Of a DNA stretch of 64,000 nucleotides, positions 28,730 to 39,902 are shown piece by piece. The notes beneath the pieces were generated by a model that saw nothing but the letters and a program-made list of their open reading frames with translations, was not told the DNA's origin and did no database searches. Source of the stretch: an uncultured Pelagibacteraceae bacterium (lineage in GTDB: Bacteria > Pseudomonadota > Alphaproteobacteria > Pelagibacterales > Pelagibacteraceae); NCBI GenBank assembly GCA_902569785.1, contig CACFVO010000002.1, positions 1 to 64,000 of the forward strand, given 5' to 3'. Numbering within the stretch: position 1 is the first letter of the stretch; each line of letters begins with the position of its first letter. Both the position numbers and the translations under genes were made by a program.

Positions 28730-30053
28730 GCCGGAAGATAAAATTTTTAAAAATCTTTATAACGAACTGGGATGGGAAATTGATAACGCAATCAAAAGAA
28801 ATGATTGGACAAATACCAAAAACATAATTTCTAAAGGTAGAGAGTGGATTATTAATGAGGTAAAAATTTCTGAGCTTAGAGGCAGAGGAGGAGCAGGTTT
28901 TTCTACTGGTCTTAAATGGTCTTTCGCTCCAAAAGAAGTTGGTTCAAGACCGCACTACTTAGTGATTAATGCAGACGAGTCAGAACCTGGAACTTGCAAA
29001 GATAGAGATATATTAAGGTTTGAACCTCAAAAACTAATTGAAGGCTGTTTGATAGCTGGTTATGCAGTGAACGCTCATGTTTGTTACATCTATATTAGAG
29101 GAGAATACTTTAATGAAGGTAAAAGACTTCAAGACGCTATTGATCAAGCATATAAAAAAAACTTTATAGGAAAAAATGCATGTGACACTGGATGGGATTT
29201 CGACATTCACATTCATTATGGAGCTGGCGCTTATATTTGTGGAGAAGAAACAGCTTTACTAGAGAGCATGGAAGGAAATAAAGGGCAACCAAGATTAAAA
29301 CCTCCTTTTCCTGCGTTAGTGGGTCTATATGGATGTCCAACTATAGTTAACAATGTAGAGACGATAGCAGTTGTACCAACAATTCTCAGAAAAGGAGGTA
29401 AATGGTTTGCTTCAATTGGTAAACCAAAAAATACTGGAACTAAGATATTTTGTATTTCTGGAAATGTAAATGCACCATGCAATGTTGAAGAGGAAATGGG
29501 TATTCCTCTTAAAGAATTAATTGAGAATCATGCTGGAGGTGTAGAAGGAGGTTGGGAAAACCTTCAAGCAGTAATTCCTGGTGGTTCATCAATGCCTTTA
29601 TTATCAAAAAAAATATGTGATACGATTACAATGGACTTTGACACTTTAATTAAAAACAAAAGCGGGTTAGGCACAGCCGGCATAGTTGTTATAAACAAAA
29701 ATCAAGACATTGTTGCTTGTATGGCTAGAATAGCAAGATTTTATAAACACGAAAGCTGTGGCCAGTGTACACCTTGTAGAGAAGGAGCGGGATGGATGTG
29801 GAGGATTCTTGATAGAGTAGCTAAAAGAAAAGCAACCTTCAATGATATAGATTTATTGTCAGATGTAACAAAACAAATAGAAGGACATACAATTTGTGCA
29901 TTTGGAGAAGGAGCTGCGTGGCCAGTTCAAGGTTTATTAAGACATTTTAGAAAAGAAATAGAAAGTCGTTGCAGAGAAGAACCTTTAATAAAGAAAAAAA
30001 TAGATAATCCATATTTAGTTGATCAACATTTGCTGGAGGATAAAAATGCCTAA
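28722..30053 (+). CDS. nuoF: NADH-quinone oxidoreductase subunit F
   Basis: NADH- and FMN-binding 51-kDa-type subunit. The glycine-rich NADH site is [15 protein letters not shown], the FMN region [13 protein letters not shown], and the N3 [4Fe-4S] ligands lie in [12 protein letters not shown] with a later Cys in [16 protein letters not shown] 28722 (443 aa, MLKPEDKIF) is preferred to 28710 because GGAG sits 8 nt before it. It overlaps nuoG by 8 nt. Confidence 0.97.
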   Translation: MLKPEDKIFKNLYNELGWEIDNAIKRNDWTNTKNIISKGREWIINEVKISELRGRGGAGFSTGLKWSFAPKEVGSRPHYLVINADESEPGTCKDRDILRFEPQKLIEGCLIAGYAVNAHVCYIYIRGEYFNEGKRLQDAIDQAYKKNFIGKNACDTGWDFDIHIHYGAGAYICGEETALLESMEGNKGQPRLKPPFPALVGLYGCPTIVNNVETIAVVPTILRKGGKWFASIGKPKNTGTKIFCISGNVNAPCNVEEEMGIPLKELIENHAGGVEGGWENLQAVIPGGSSMPLLSKKICDTITMDFDTLIKNKSGLGTAGIVVINKNQDIVACMARIARFYKHESCGQCTPCREGAGWMWRILDRVAKRKATFNDIDLLSDVTKQIEGHTICAFGEGAAWPVQGLLRHFRKEIESRCREEPLIKKKIDNPYLVDQHLLEDKNA

Positions 30054-32100
30054 AATTAATATAAACGGGGAAGAGATAGAATTTGAAAAAGGTATGACAG
30101 TTTTACAAGCTTGCGAGCTAGCTAATGTAGAGATACCAAGATTTTGTTATCACGAAAAATTATCTATAGCAGGAAATTGCAGAATGTGTCTGGTTGAAAT
30201 GGAAAAATCACCAAAACCAATAGCATCTTGTGCGATGCCAGCAGCCGAAGGCATGAATATTAAAACCAATACTACTTTCGTTGAAAAAGCAAGAAAAGGA
30301 GTAATGGAATTTTTATTAGCCAATCATCCATTAGATTGCCCAGTTTGTGATCAAGGAGGAGAGTGTGATTTACAAGATCAATCTATGTTTTATGGAATTG
30401 ATAAATCAAGATTTGTGGAAAATAAAAGGCAAGTAAAAGAGAAATATATGGGCCCTTTAATAAAAACCCAAATGACTAGATGTATTCACTGTACAAGATG
30501 TGTCAGGTTTGCAACTGAAGTTGCAGGCGTTCCTGAAATAGGAGCTATAGGCAGGGGCGAGAACATGGAAATTACAACTTATTTAGAAAAAGCAATGGAG
30601 TCAGAACTTTCTGCTAATGTAATAGATTTATGTCCAGTTGGAGCTTTAACTTCAAAACCTTATGCTTTTGAAGCTAGACCTTGGGAGTTAAAAAAAACTG
30701 AAAGCATAGATGTGATGGATGCAGTAGGTTCGAATATTAGAGTCGATACATACAATTGGGAAGTAAAAAGAATATTACCAAGACTAAACAATGACATTAA
30801 TGAAGAATGGATTTCTGATAAAACAAGATATTCTTGTGATGGTTTATTAAAACAAAGATTGGATGTTCCGTACATTAAAAAAGATGGCAAATTACAAAAA
30901 TCTACATGGGATGAAGCTATTAATCTAATATCAAATAAAATTAAATCAATAAAATCACATGAAATAGGCGGACACATTGGTGATTTAGTTAATTTAGAAA
31001 ATGCCCTAGCTTTTAAAAAATTATTTAAAGTTTTAAATAGCCAAAATTTAGAATTTAGGGAAAAAAAGTTTTATATAAACTCATCAGAAAAGAGCAATTA
31101 TATATTTAATACTTCGATTAAAAACATAGAGAACTCAGATTTAATTCTTTTGATCGGAACAAATCCAAGGTTAGAAGCTACAATGTTAAATGCTCGAATA
31201 AGAAAAACATTTGTGCAAAGCCGTGTCCCCATATATTCAATTGGTAATCCCGGAGATCTTACTTATGAATATACTGTAATAGGAAATAAAACAGACGATA
31301 TTAAAAAAATAATAAATAATGAAGTTGAATTTTCTAAAAAATTACTATCATCAAAAAAACCTATTGTAATTATTGGAGAATCGGCTTTAGAAATTAAAAG
31401 TGGAAAATATATTTTTGAAGAATTAAAAAACTTATTAAAAAAGAATAACTTTATTAATAAAGATTGGAACGCTTTTAATTTTTTAGCACAAAATGCATCA
31501 ACAGTTGGCTTAATTGATTTAAAAGTTTTAACAAAAGAAGACGAAGAAAATTATTCTTTTTTTGAAAAATTAAAAAATAACGAATTTAAATTATTATATC
31601 TTTTAGGTTCAGACAATTTAGAAATAAAAAAAAATAAAGAGTTTATTATTTATCAAGGAAGTCATGGTGACAGAGGTGCAGAGATTGCAGACGTAATTCT
31701 ACCTAGCGCGGCCTATACAGAACAAAATGGTTTATACGAAAATTTGGAAGGCAGAATTCAAGAATGTAAAAAAGCCTCTTATCCTATTGGAGATTCTTTA
31801 GAAGATTGGAAAATATTTAACTTAATTATGAAGAAATTAGATAAAACTGATAATTTATCAAATTTAGATTTATTAAAAAAAGAAGTTTTAAATCTTATAC
31901 CAAATTTTTCTAAATTGAATGAACTTCCTTTTTACAAAGATAGTTCAGATAAAAAGAACGAAACACATTTTATAAGTGAAGATATTTTAATTAGAGAACT
32001 GGACTATTTTTATAGCAATTCTATCTCTCGAGCGTCTAAAACTATGAGTGAATGTCGTCATATTAATCAAAATTCAAAAAAAACAGGGACAGATAACTAA
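30046..32100 (+). CDS. nuoG: NADH-quinone oxidoreductase subunit G
   Basis: 684-aa 75-kDa-type subunit starting [13 protein letters not shown] at ATG 30046, with GGAGG 8 nt upstream. N1b [2Fe-2S] ligands are in [15 protein letters not shown], the His-Cys N5 motif in [19 protein letters not shown], and N4 in [11 protein letters not shown]. The rest is a degenerate molybdopterin-oxidoreductase-like domain, Lys/Asn-rich, with [20 protein letters not shown]. It overlaps nuoH by 1 nt. Confidence 0.96.
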   Translation: MPKININGEEIEFEKGMTVLQACELANVEIPRFCYHEKLSIAGNCRMCLVEMEKSPKPIASCAMPAAEGMNIKTNTTFVEKARKGVMEFLLANHPLDCPVCDQGGECDLQDQSMFYGIDKSRFVENKRQVKEKYMGPLIKTQMTRCIHCTRCVRFATEVAGVPEIGAIGRGENMEITTYLEKAMESELSANVIDLCPVGALTSKPYAFEARPWELKKTESIDVMDAVGSNIRVDTYNWEVKRILPRLNNDINEEWISDKTRYSCDGLLKQRLDVPYIKKDGKLQKSTWDEAINLISNKIKSIKSHEIGGHIGDLVNLENALAFKKLFKVLNSQNLEFREKKFYINSSEKSNYIFNTSIKNIENSDLILLIGTNPRLEATMLNARIRKTFVQSRVPIYSIGNPGDLTYEYTVIGNKTDDIKKIINNEVEFSKKLLSSKKPIVIIGESALEIKSGKYIFEELKNLLKKNNFINKDWNAFNFLAQNASTVGLIDLKVLTKEDEENYSFFEKLKNNEFKLLYLLGSDNLEIKKNKEFIIYQGSHGDRGAEIADVILPSAAYTEQNGLYENLEGRIQECKKASYPIGDSLEDWKIFNLIMKKLDKTDNLSNLDLLKKEVLNLIPNFSKLNELPFYKDSSDKKNETHFISEDILIRELDYFYSNSISRASKTMSECRHINQNSKKTGTDN

Positions 32101-33107
32101 TGCTTGAGTATTTGCAAATTTTGGGTCAGGAAATTTATAGAATTCTTTTTCTACTTATACCAATACTCGTTTCTGTTGCTATGGTAGTTTGGTTAGATAG
32201 AAGGGTGTGGGGTTTAGTTCAAAAAAGAAGAGGCCCAAACGTTGTTGGTCCATTCGGTCTTTTTCAAACTTTAGCTGATGCATTAAAATATATTTTTAAA
32301 GAAATCATAATTCCTGCCAGTGCTAATAAAGTTGTTTTTATTCTTGCACCAATTATCACTATGACGTTAGCTTTAATTGCTTGGGCTGTTATTCCAATGA
32401 GTGAAGAATTGGTATTGTCAGATATCAATGTAGGTATTTTGTATTTGTTTGCAGTTTCATCACTTGGAGTTTACGGAATAATTATGGGTGGGTGGGCCTC
32501 TAATTCAAAATACCCTTTCTTAGGAGCCATTAGGTCAGCGGCTCAGATGGTTTCTTATGAAGTTTCTATCGGGATAATTATAATAAATGTTCTTTTATGC
32601 GTTGGATCTTTAAACTTAAAAGATATTGTCTTAGCTCAAAAAGACTTGTGGTATGTAATACCTCTTTTTCCAATGTTTGTTATTTTTTTTATTTCTGCAC
32701 TTGCTGAAACTAATAGGCCACCTTTTGATTTGCCTGAAGCCGAAGCAGAATTAGTTGCAGGCTATCAAACCGAATATTCAGGAATGATGTATGCTATGTT
32801 TTGGCTTGGAGAATATGCAAATATTCTTTTAATGTGTGCGATGGGTTCTATACTTTTTCTAGGAGGGTGGCTACCTATTGTTGATATATATCCAATCAAT
32901 TTAGTTCCATCTCCAATTTGGATGATGCTAAAAATTTTATTTTTATTTTTCTTATTTGCGTTGATAAAAGCAATTGTACCTAGATATAGATACGATCAAC
33001 TCATGAGATTAGGTTGGAAAATTTTCTTACCTTTTTCTTTAATATATTTAGTTTTGACAGCAAGTTTCTTATTTTATTTTGACAAATTACCCAAAGGAAA
33101 TTTTTAA
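32100..33107 (+). CDS. nuoH: NADH-quinone oxidoreductase subunit H
   Basis: 335-aa membrane subunit with about eight helices at the junction of the two arms. Seen: [55 protein letters not shown], and the quinone-channel loop [19 protein letters not shown]. The C-terminal [13 protein letters not shown] is complete. It shares one base with nuoI. Confidence 0.97.
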   Translation: MLEYLQILGQEIYRILFLLIPILVSVAMVVWLDRRVWGLVQKRRGPNVVGPFGLFQTLADALKYIFKEIIIPASANKVVFILAPIITMTLALIAWAVIPMSEELVLSDINVGILYLFAVSSLGVYGIIMGGWASNSKYPFLGAIRSAAQMVSYEVSIGIIIINVLLCVGSLNLKDIVLAQKDLWYVIPLFPMFVIFFISALAETNRPPFDLPEAEAELVAGYQTEYSGMMYAMFWLGEYANILLMCAMGSILFLGGWLPIVDIYPINLVPSPIWMMLKILFLFFLFALIKAIVPRYRYDQLMRLGWKIFLPFSLIYLVLTASFLFYFDKLPKGNF

Positions 33108-33592
33108 TGTCCCTTAGTAGACTATTAAAAACCATATTTCTTATAGAGTTTATTTCCGGATTATATCTGGCGATCAAAGAATTATTTAGTAAATCAAAAA
33201 CTATAAACTATCCTTTTGAAAAAGGATCGATAAGCCCACGTATGAGAGGGGAACACGCTTTAAGAAGATATCCTAGCGGAGAAGAGAGATGTATTGCCTG
33301 CAAACTATGCGAAGCAGTTTGCCCTGCCCAAGCGATTACAATTGAGTCTACTGAAAGAGCAGACGGAAGCAGAAAAACTACAAGATATGACATTGACATG
33401 CTTAAATGTATTTATTGTGGACTATGCCAAGAATCTTGTCCAGTAGACGCTATAGTTCAAGGACCAAATTTTGAGTTTGCAACTGAAACAAGGGAGGAAC
33501 TTTACTATAACAAAGAAAAACTTTTGGCAAACGGTGATAGATGGGAGTCAGTTTTAGCAAAAAATATTAAACTAGATAAACCATATAGATAG
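33107..33592 (+). CDS. nuoI: NADH-quinone oxidoreductase subunit I
   Basis: 161-aa ferredoxin-like subunit carrying N6a and N6b. The two [4Fe-4S] motifs are [15 protein letters not shown] and [42 protein letters not shown] precedes them in two typical stretches. nuoJ begins immediately after the stop. Confidence 0.97.
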   Translation: MSLSRLLKTIFLIEFISGLYLAIKELFSKSKTINYPFEKGSISPRMRGEHALRRYPSGEERCIACKLCEAVCPAQAITIESTERADGSRKTTRYDIDMLKCIYCGLCQESCPVDAIVQGPNFEFATETREELYYNKEKLLANGDRWESVLAKNIKLDKPYR

Positions 33593-34219
33593 ATGATCAT
33601 TCATTCAATTTTCTTTTACTTTTTTTCAATAATAGCAATCTTTTCTTCTTTAATGGTAATAACTTCAAGAAATACTATTAATTCAGTTTTTTTCTTAATT
33701 TTAGATTTTATATCAGTTGGTTGTTTATTCATTATGGTGGGCGCAGAGTTTTTAGGCATGATCATATTAATTGTTTATGTTGGAGCAGTAGCAGTACTGT
33801 TTTTATTTGTGGTTATGATGTTAAACGTTGCAGAACAAAAAAACTCATGGTTTACAGGAAAAGAAACTAAACATATTCATTCTGGTCTTATCGTAGGAAA
33901 TTTAGTTTTATTAGAATTGTTAGTAGTAGTTGGAGGATGGAAATATAAGGATGATTTAATGTCTTCTAGTACATTAATTTTATCAAATACATCTAATACT
34001 CACCAATTAGGCTTAGTAATGTATACCGATTATGTTTTATATTTTCAAATAGCAGGGATAATTTTACTTTTATCAATGATAGGAGCAATCCTTCTTACTT
34101 TTAGAGAAAGAGAAGGGGTAAAAAGACAAAGTTATATAAAACAGATTTCAAGAAATCCCGCATCAGCAGTTGAACTTAAAGACGTTGAGTCTAATAAAGG
34201 AGTAAAAATAGATGATTGA
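33593..34219 (+). CDS. nuoJ: NADH-quinone oxidoreductase subunit J
   Basis: 208-aa membrane subunit with five helices. The characteristic helix-3 region is [20 protein letters not shown] followed by VVMMLN; FAREREG-type [11 protein letters not shown] lies near the end. Overlaps nuoK by 8 nt. Confidence 0.95.
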   Translation: MIIHSIFFYFFSIIAIFSSLMVITSRNTINSVFFLILDFISVGCLFIMVGAEFLGMIILIVYVGAVAVLFLFVVMMLNVAEQKNSWFTGKETKHIHSGLIVGNLVLLELLVVVGGWKYKDDLMSSSTLILSNTSNTHQLGLVMYTDYVLYFQIAGIILLLSMIGAILLTFREREGVKRQSYIKQISRNPASAVELKDVESNKGVKIDD

Positions 34220-34523
34220 AATAGGTTTGGGACATTATTTATCACTGGGAGCAATAATTTTCTTTTTGGGAATACTTGGTATTTTTTTGAATAGAAAAAA
34301 TGTAATTGTAATTTTAATGTCAATTGAACTAATTTTATTAGCTGTAAACATAAACTTAATTTCATTTTCTATTTTTTCTGAAGACATAGTTGGACAAATA
34401 TTTACTATGCTTATTCTAACCATAGCAGCTGCAGAAGCCGCGATTGGACTTGCTATTATTCTTATCTATTACAGAAATAGAGGATCTATTAGAGTAGAAG
34501 ACATCCACGGGATGAAAGGATAA
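34212..34523 (+). CDS. nuoK: NADH-quinone oxidoreductase subunit K
   Basis: 103-aa three-helix antiporter-related subunit. It begins [17 protein letters not shown], has the conserved membrane Glu in [14 protein letters not shown] and a second in [17 protein letters not shown]. nuoL follows with no gap. Confidence 0.97.
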   Translation: MIEIGLGHYLSLGAIIFFLGILGIFLNRKNVIVILMSIELILLAVNINLISFSIFSEDIVGQIFTMLILTIAAAEAAIGLAIILIYYRNRGSIRVEDIHGMKG

Positions 34524-36431
34524 ATGGAATACGCAATAGTTTTTCTTCCCTTAATCGCATCAATATTTGGTTATTTAGGTAGATCAATAAATAAATTTTT
34601 TTCAGAAATATTTACTAGTTTGCTAGTAAGTATTTCAGCGATTTTGTCTGTTATTGTTTTCTGGAATGGTATCCAGATCAACAATTACAACAATTATAAA
34701 ATCTTCGAATGGATAAGTTCTGGTGATTTCGTGGCAAATTGGTCAATTAATTTAGACCCACTAAGTTCTGTTATGTTAGTAGTTGTTACTTTTGTATCAG
34801 CCTTGGTACATATCTATTCAATAGGATATATGAGTCACGATCCACATAAACCTAGGTTTATGTCTTATTTATCACTTTTTACTTTTTCAATGTTAGTTTT
34901 AGTAGTATCTGACAACTTTTTACAATTATTTTTTGGTTGGGAAGGGGTTGGTTTATGTTCTTATTTGCTAATTGGTTTTTGGTACAAAAAAGAAAGCGCA
35001 AATGATGCTGCAATCAAAGCATTTATTGTAAATAGAATTGGAGATTTTGGCCTAGCAATAGGAATTTTTTTAATTTTTTTCTTTTTTGGAAGTATTTCAT
35101 TTGAAGAAGTTTTTCAAGCCGTGCCCGAATTTGTTGAAACAAAATTATTATTTTTTGGATTTGAGCTAAATTTAATTACTTTAATTTGCTTATTTTTATT
35201 TATTGGAGCGATGGGGAAATCTGCTCAATTTTTACTTCATACTTGGTTACCAGATGCGATGGAAGGACCCACGCCGGTTTCAGCATTAATTCATGCCGCT
35301 ACTATGGTAACAGCTGGAGTATTTCTTGTAGTAAGATGCTCTCCCTTGTTTGAATTTTCTCAAGTAGCGCTTAATACAGTTGCTGTAGTAGGAATGACAA
35401 CAGCAATTTTTGCGGCTTCTGTTGCTTTGGTGCAAAATGATATAAAAAAGATTGTAGCATATTCAACTTGTAGTCAGCTGGGTTATATGTTTTTTGCAGC
35501 AGGTGTAGGAGCATATCATGTAGCAATTTTTCATTTATTTACGCATGCTTTTTTTAAAGCTTTATTATTTTTAGGTTCTGGGTCCGTGATTCACGCCTTT
35601 AATAACGAACAAGATATAAGAAACATGGGGGGAGTAAGAAAAAAATTACCATTTACTTATATTTTTATGTTGATAGGAACGTTAGCGTTAACAGGATTTC
35701 CTTTCCTATCAGGTTTTTATTCTAAAGATGCAATTATTGAGTTTGCATATTTAAGTAATTCAACGTTAGGAAATTATATTGTCATAATTGGTATTTTTAC
35801 GGCATTTTTAACATCTATATATTCTTGGAGATTATTTTTTAAAATATTCCACGGTTCTTATAATAATAAAAAAACACCAATCAACGAAACACACGAATCC
35901 CCTTTAACAATGTTAGTACCTTTATTTTTTTTAGGAGTAGGAGCTTTGTTTGCTGGGTTTTTATTTAAGGAAACTTTTATAGGACACAATAATAACGATT
36001 TTTGGCAAACATCTATTTTTTTTATAGATGGAATTAAACATGATCACATCCCTTTATGGTTGTTATTAATTACGCCTATTGTAGTTATTGTTGCTATACC
36101 TTTATCATTTTATTATTATATCCTTAACACCGAGACTCTTGAAAGAATTAAAAGTACTACTTTACCCATATACAATTTTTTATTGAACAAATGGTATATA
36201 GATGAATTGTACGACTCATTATTTCTTAAACCAACAAAAAAAATAGGCTACCTTTTTTGGAAAAAGGGTGACATTGGCTTGATAGATAGATTTGGACCCG
36301 ATGGAATTTCTAAACTAATAAAAAATATTTCCAATAAAGCTGGACGACTACAAACAGGTTTTATTTATGACTATGCATTTGTAATGCTGATTGGATTGTC
36401 AATTCTATTAACTTATTTGATTTTGAATTAA
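34524..36431 (+). CDS. nuoL: NADH-quinone oxidoreductase subunit L
   Basis: 635-aa proton-pumping subunit with ~16 helices and a lateral helix. Family segments: NLDPLSSVMLVVVTFVSALV, FFGWEGVGLCSYLLIGFWY (conserved Glu), FLLHTWLPDAMEGPTPVSAL, VAYSTCSQLGYMFFA and LTGFPFLSGFYSKDAI. Complete. Followed by nuoM after 1 nt. Confidence 0.97.
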   Translation: MEYAIVFLPLIASIFGYLGRSINKFFSEIFTSLLVSISAILSVIVFWNGIQINNYNNYKIFEWISSGDFVANWSINLDPLSSVMLVVVTFVSALVHIYSIGYMSHDPHKPRFMSYLSLFTFSMLVLVVSDNFLQLFFGWEGVGLCSYLLIGFWYKKESANDAAIKAFIVNRIGDFGLAIGIFLIFFFFGSISFEEVFQAVPEFVETKLLFFGFELNLITLICLFLFIGAMGKSAQFLLHTWLPDAMEGPTPVSALIHAATMVTAGVFLVVRCSPLFEFSQVALNTVAVVGMTTAIFAASVALVQNDIKKIVAYSTCSQLGYMFFAAGVGAYHVAIFHLFTHAFFKALLFLGSGSVIHAFNNEQDIRNMGGVRKKLPFTYIFMLIGTLALTGFPFLSGFYSKDAIIEFAYLSNSTLGNYIVIIGIFTAFLTSIYSWRLFFKIFHGSYNNKKTPINETHESPLTMLVPLFFLGVGALFAGFLFKETFIGHNNNDFWQTSIFFIDGIKHDHIPLWLLLITPIVVIVAIPLSFYYYILNTETLERIKSTTLPIYNFLLNKWYIDELYDSLFLKPTKKIGYLFWKKGDIGLIDRFGPDGISKLIKNISNKAGRLQTGFIYDYAFVMLIGLSILLTYLILN

Positions 36432-36432
36432 A

Positions 36433-37911
36433 ATGGATTTTCCAATTTTATCAACTTTAATTTTTTTACCTTTAATTAGTTCTTTTTTTATCTTTTTATC
36501 AAAAGATAAAAAAAATATTTCTAGTGCAATTTATATTTCACTATTTAGTAGCATAGGTACTTTTTTATTGTCTTTGTTTTTGTGGTATTCTCTCGATGTC
36601 AACACTGCCGATTTTCAATTTGTAGAGGAAAAATCTTGGATAAACAATTTTATTAAATTTAAATTGGGAATTGACGGAATTTCTATTTTATTTATTGTTT
36701 TAACAGCTTTTATTACACCAATATGTATTATTTCTTGCATTAACAGCGTTAAAGATAGAGTTAAAGAATTTTTAATAGCAATTTTAGTTCTCGAGACATT
36801 TATGATTGGAGTTTTTTGCTCTTTAGATTTGGTAATATTTTATTTATTTTTTGAAGGAGGATTAATACCAATGTTTTTAATCATCGGTGTTTGGGGAGGT
36901 TCAAGAAGAGTTTATTCGGCATTTAAATTTTTTCTTTTTACTTTGTTGGGCTCAGTTTTAATGCTAGTAGCTATAATAGTAATTTATTGGTTAACTGGGA
37001 CTACGGATATTACCCAGATTTATGAAATAAAAATTCCAAAAGAATATCAAAATTTATTATGGTTAGCTTTTTTAAGTTCATTTGCAGTAAAGACGCCTAT
37101 GTGGCCAGTTCATACTTGGCTACCCGATGCTCATGTGGAAGCTCCTACGGCAGGATCAGTAATATTGGCCGCAATCCTTTTAAAAATGGCTGGATATGGT
37201 TTTTTAAGATTCTCAATACCGATGTTTCCTCATGCCTCAGAATTTTTTACTCCATTAATTTACAGCTTGAGTATTATAGCAATTATTTATACTTCACTCG
37301 TAGCTTTAATGCAGGACGATATGAAGAAGCTAATAGCATATTCATCAGTTGCTCATATGGGTTATGTAACTTTAGGGATATTTACTTTAACCAAACAAGG
37401 TATCGAAGGAAGTATTTACCAAATGATTAGTCACGGATTAATTTCTGCGGCCTTATTTTTGTGTGTTGGTGTAGTATATGACAGATTACATTCAAGATTA
37501 ATAAGTACTTATGGTGGGTTAGTAAATTATTTACCCAAGTATTCGCTTTTATTTTTAATATTTACCTTAGCAGCTCTTGGTTTACCTGGAACCACAGGTT
37601 TTTTGGGTGAATTTCTAATTTTAACTGGCACTTTTCAAAAAAGCTATTTAGCTGCTATGTTGGCGACTTTAGGAGTAGTCTTAGGAGCTGCTTATATGTT
37701 GTGGCTTGCTAAAAGAGTGATTTTTGGAGTTACAAAAAACAGCAAAATTGAAACGTTGAGTGATGTAAACACTTTGGAAATTATAATGCTAGCTAGTCTA
37801 GCTTTTTTTGTCATATTTTTTGGATTTTACCCCACACCATTAATAGAAACCATTAGCACTTCAGTTAACGGCCTAATTGATAACTATCAACTTGCACTTA
37901 ATTCTAGATAA
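36433..37911 (+). CDS. nuoM: NADH-quinone oxidoreductase subunit M
   Basis: 492-aa antiporter-like proton channel subunit, about 14 helices. Seen: GIDGISILFIVLTAFITPI, FYLFFEGGLIPMFLIIGVWG (conserved Glu), MWPVHTWLPDAHVEAPTAGS, LIAYSSVAHMGYVTLG and LPGTTGFLGEFLIL. nuoN follows after 3 nt. Confidence 0.97.
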   Translation: MDFPILSTLIFLPLISSFFIFLSKDKKNISSAIYISLFSSIGTFLLSLFLWYSLDVNTADFQFVEEKSWINNFIKFKLGIDGISILFIVLTAFITPICIISCINSVKDRVKEFLIAILVLETFMIGVFCSLDLVIFYLFFEGGLIPMFLIIGVWGGSRRVYSAFKFFLFTLLGSVLMLVAIIVIYWLTGTTDITQIYEIKIPKEYQNLLWLAFLSSFAVKTPMWPVHTWLPDAHVEAPTAGSVILAAILLKMAGYGFLRFSIPMFPHASEFFTPLIYSLSIIAIIYTSLVALMQDDMKKLIAYSSVAHMGYVTLGIFTLTKQGIEGSIYQMISHGLISAALFLCVGVVYDRLHSRLISTYGGLVNYLPKYSLLFLIFTLAALGLPGTTGFLGEFLILTGTFQKSYLAAMLATLGVVLGAAYMLWLAKRVIFGVTKNSKIETLSDVNTLEIIMLASLAFFVIFFGFYPTPLIETISTSVNGLIDNYQLALNSR

Positions 37912-37914
37912 CAG

Positions 37915-39330
37915 ATGATACATGATTTGAATATACTACTTCCAGAGATTTTTTTATCTTTATCAATTTTCACTATTTTAATGCTTGGAGTCTTTATAAG
38001 AAAAAGCTTCAATATAGTGTTTAACTTAACATCTTTAATTTTAATTTTAATTATAGCTATAATTTTAAATAATTCAAATAGTACAGAAAAGATATTTCTA
38101 GATAGTTTTATAAGAGATCCTTTTTCAAACTATTTTAAGATTTTAATTCTCATTTCTTCATTGTTTATTTTAAACTCATCAAAAAATTTTATTAAAGAAA
38201 ATAGATTAGATAAATTTGAGTATCCAATAATTATCTTGCTATCTATTCTGGGTATGTTTTTCATGGTTAGTGCTAATGATATAATTTTGTTTTACCTAGG
38301 ATTAGAATTACAATCTTTATCTCTTTATATTTTAGCTTCAATTGATAGAGATAATTTAAGATCATCTGAGTCTGGCATAAAATATTTTGTTTTAAGTGCC
38401 TTATCTTCGGGATTATTATTATATGGTTGTTCATTGCTATATGGATTTACTGGCTCGACAAATTTTGATTTGATTGCAGATCAACTCAGCAAAGAAAATG
38501 TTGGGGCAGTCTTTGCAATGGTTTTTATTTTAGTAGGATTGGCGTTTAAAGTTTCAGCAGTTCCGTTTCATATGTGGACACCAGATGTTTATGAGGGAGC
38601 GCCTACATCCATAACAAATTATTTTGCGATAGTTCCAAAGGTTGCGGGATTAGCCTTGTTAATAAAATTTATGTTTATTCCATTTTCCAATATATTGATA
38701 GAATGGCAGACAATTTTAATTTTTATTTCAATTGCTTCTATGATTTTGGGAGCTGTTGCAGCAATAGTTCAAAAAAATATTAAAAGACTCTTAGCGTATA
38801 GCTCTATAGGACACATTGGTTATGCATTAGCAGGTGTAGCTACAGGCGCTGTATCTGGATATGAAAGTTCAATTATTTATATTTCTATATATGTTGTTAT
38901 GAACATAGGTGCTTTCTCATGTCTATATTTACTAAAAAAAGATGGGCAATATAAAGAAAATATTTCTGATTTGTCAGGCATTTCTAAAAAACATCCTTTA
39001 TTGGCAATTTCATTTTTAATAATATTATTCTCTATGGCGGGTATTCCACCATTAGCGGGGTTTTTTGCTAAATTTTATGTTTTTACAGCTGTACTAGAAC
39101 AAAAAATGTATGCTTTAGCAATTATAGGTTTACTAACAACAGTAATATCAGCTTTTTATTATCTAAAAATTATTAAAACTATTTATTTTGATGACAGTGT
39201 TATAACTTTTGAGTCTGTGAAAAATAAAACAGCGCAAGTTTCAATTTTTTTAAGTTGTAGTATTTTATTAACTTTTTTTTTATATCCTTCAATTTTAAGT
39301 AATTTAGTTAATTCATTATTTCTTAGTTGA
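37915..39330 (+). CDS. nuoN: NADH-quinone oxidoreductase subunit N
   Basis: 471-aa antiporter-like subunit and last gene of the 14-gene complex I operon. Family segments: FYLGLELQSLSLYILAS, ESGIKYFVLSALSSGLLLYG, PFHMWTPDVYEGAPTSIT, LLAYSSIGHIGYAL and AGIPPLAGFFAKFYVF. It overlaps birA by 1 nt, so the housekeeping genes downstream may be co-transcribed. Confidence 0.97.
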   Translation: MIHDLNILLPEIFLSLSIFTILMLGVFIRKSFNIVFNLTSLILILIIAIILNNSNSTEKIFLDSFIRDPFSNYFKILILISSLFILNSSKNFIKENRLDKFEYPIIILLSILGMFFMVSANDIILFYLGLELQSLSLYILASIDRDNLRSSESGIKYFVLSALSSGLLLYGCSLLYGFTGSTNFDLIADQLSKENVGAVFAMVFILVGLAFKVSAVPFHMWTPDVYEGAPTSITNYFAIVPKVAGLALLIKFMFIPFSNILIEWQTILIFISIASMILGAVAAIVQKNIKRLLAYSSIGHIGYALAGVATGAVSGYESSIIYISIYVVMNIGAFSCLYLLKKDGQYKENISDLSGISKKHPLLAISFLIILFSMAGIPPLAGFFAKFYVFTAVLEQKMYALAIIGLLTTVISAFYYLKIIKTIYFDDSVITFESVKNKTAQVSIFLSCSILLTFFLYPSILSNLVNSLFLS

Positions 39331-39902
39331 TGAAAGTTAAATTAATCAAATTTAAAAGCGTAAGAAGTACAAATGATATTGCAATACAACTTATAAAAAG
39401 AAATAAAACTCAACCTACTTTAATTTCCTCAGAAAAACAGAGTAAAGGAAGAGGTACTATGGGAAAAAAATGGATATCGCAAAAAGGAAATCTATTTATG
39501 TCAATTTTCTTTGAAATAAATCAAAAAAAAATCAATTTTAGGCAATTTGCAATCTTAAATGCTTTTATAATAAGAAAATTAATTTCAAAGTGTATCTCTA
39601 GAGATATTAAAATAAAATGGCCAAATGATTTGTTATATGAAAAAGAGAAAATTTGTGGAATTTTACAGGAAGTAATTAGCTATAATCAAAAAAGATATTT
39701 GATAGTAGGTATAGGCTTAAATACTAATATAACACCAAAAAACAAAAGCTTTTCATCAACTTCTTTAAAAAATATAATTAATCAAGAAATAGATAATAGA
39801 AAATTATTGAAAAATACTAAAATTATATACGAAAAATTTTTAATTGAGATTAAAAAATTTTCATTCAATGAACTTAAAAGGAAATATAAAAGATTAAAAT
39901 GA
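39330..39902 (+). CDS. birA: Biotin-[acetyl-CoA-carboxylase] ligase, compact form
   Basis: Attaches biotin to the carrier protein of acetyl-CoA carboxylase via biotinyl-AMP. 190 aa from ATG 39330, which overlaps the nuoN stop. The biotin/ATP site is GRGTMGKKWISQKGNLFMS, then IKWPNDLLYEKEKICGILQE and LIVGIGLNTN. It lacks the N-terminal DNA-binding domain of E. coli BirA and ends without the usual ~50-residue C-terminal SH3-like domain. coaX begins right at its 3' end (4-nt overlap), so there is no room for a hidden frameshifted tail. Confidence 0.92.
   Translation: MKVKLIKFKSVRSTNDIAIQLIKRNKTQPTLISSEKQSKGRGTMGKKWISQKGNLFMSIFFEINQKKINFRQFAILNAFIIRKLISKCISRDIKIKWPNDLLYEKEKICGILQEVISYNQKRYLIVGIGLNTNITPKNKSFSSTSLKNIINQEIDNRKLLKNTKIIYEKFLIEIKKFSFNELKRKYKRLK

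Noticed and set aside
37059-37430. 123-aa open frame inside nuoM
   Set aside because: It overlaps a strongly conserved NuoM region in another frame and has no recognisable features.
39876-39902. Short birA considered as a further frameshift victim
   Set aside because: No downstream open frame carries a BirA C-terminus, and coaX starts at its stop.
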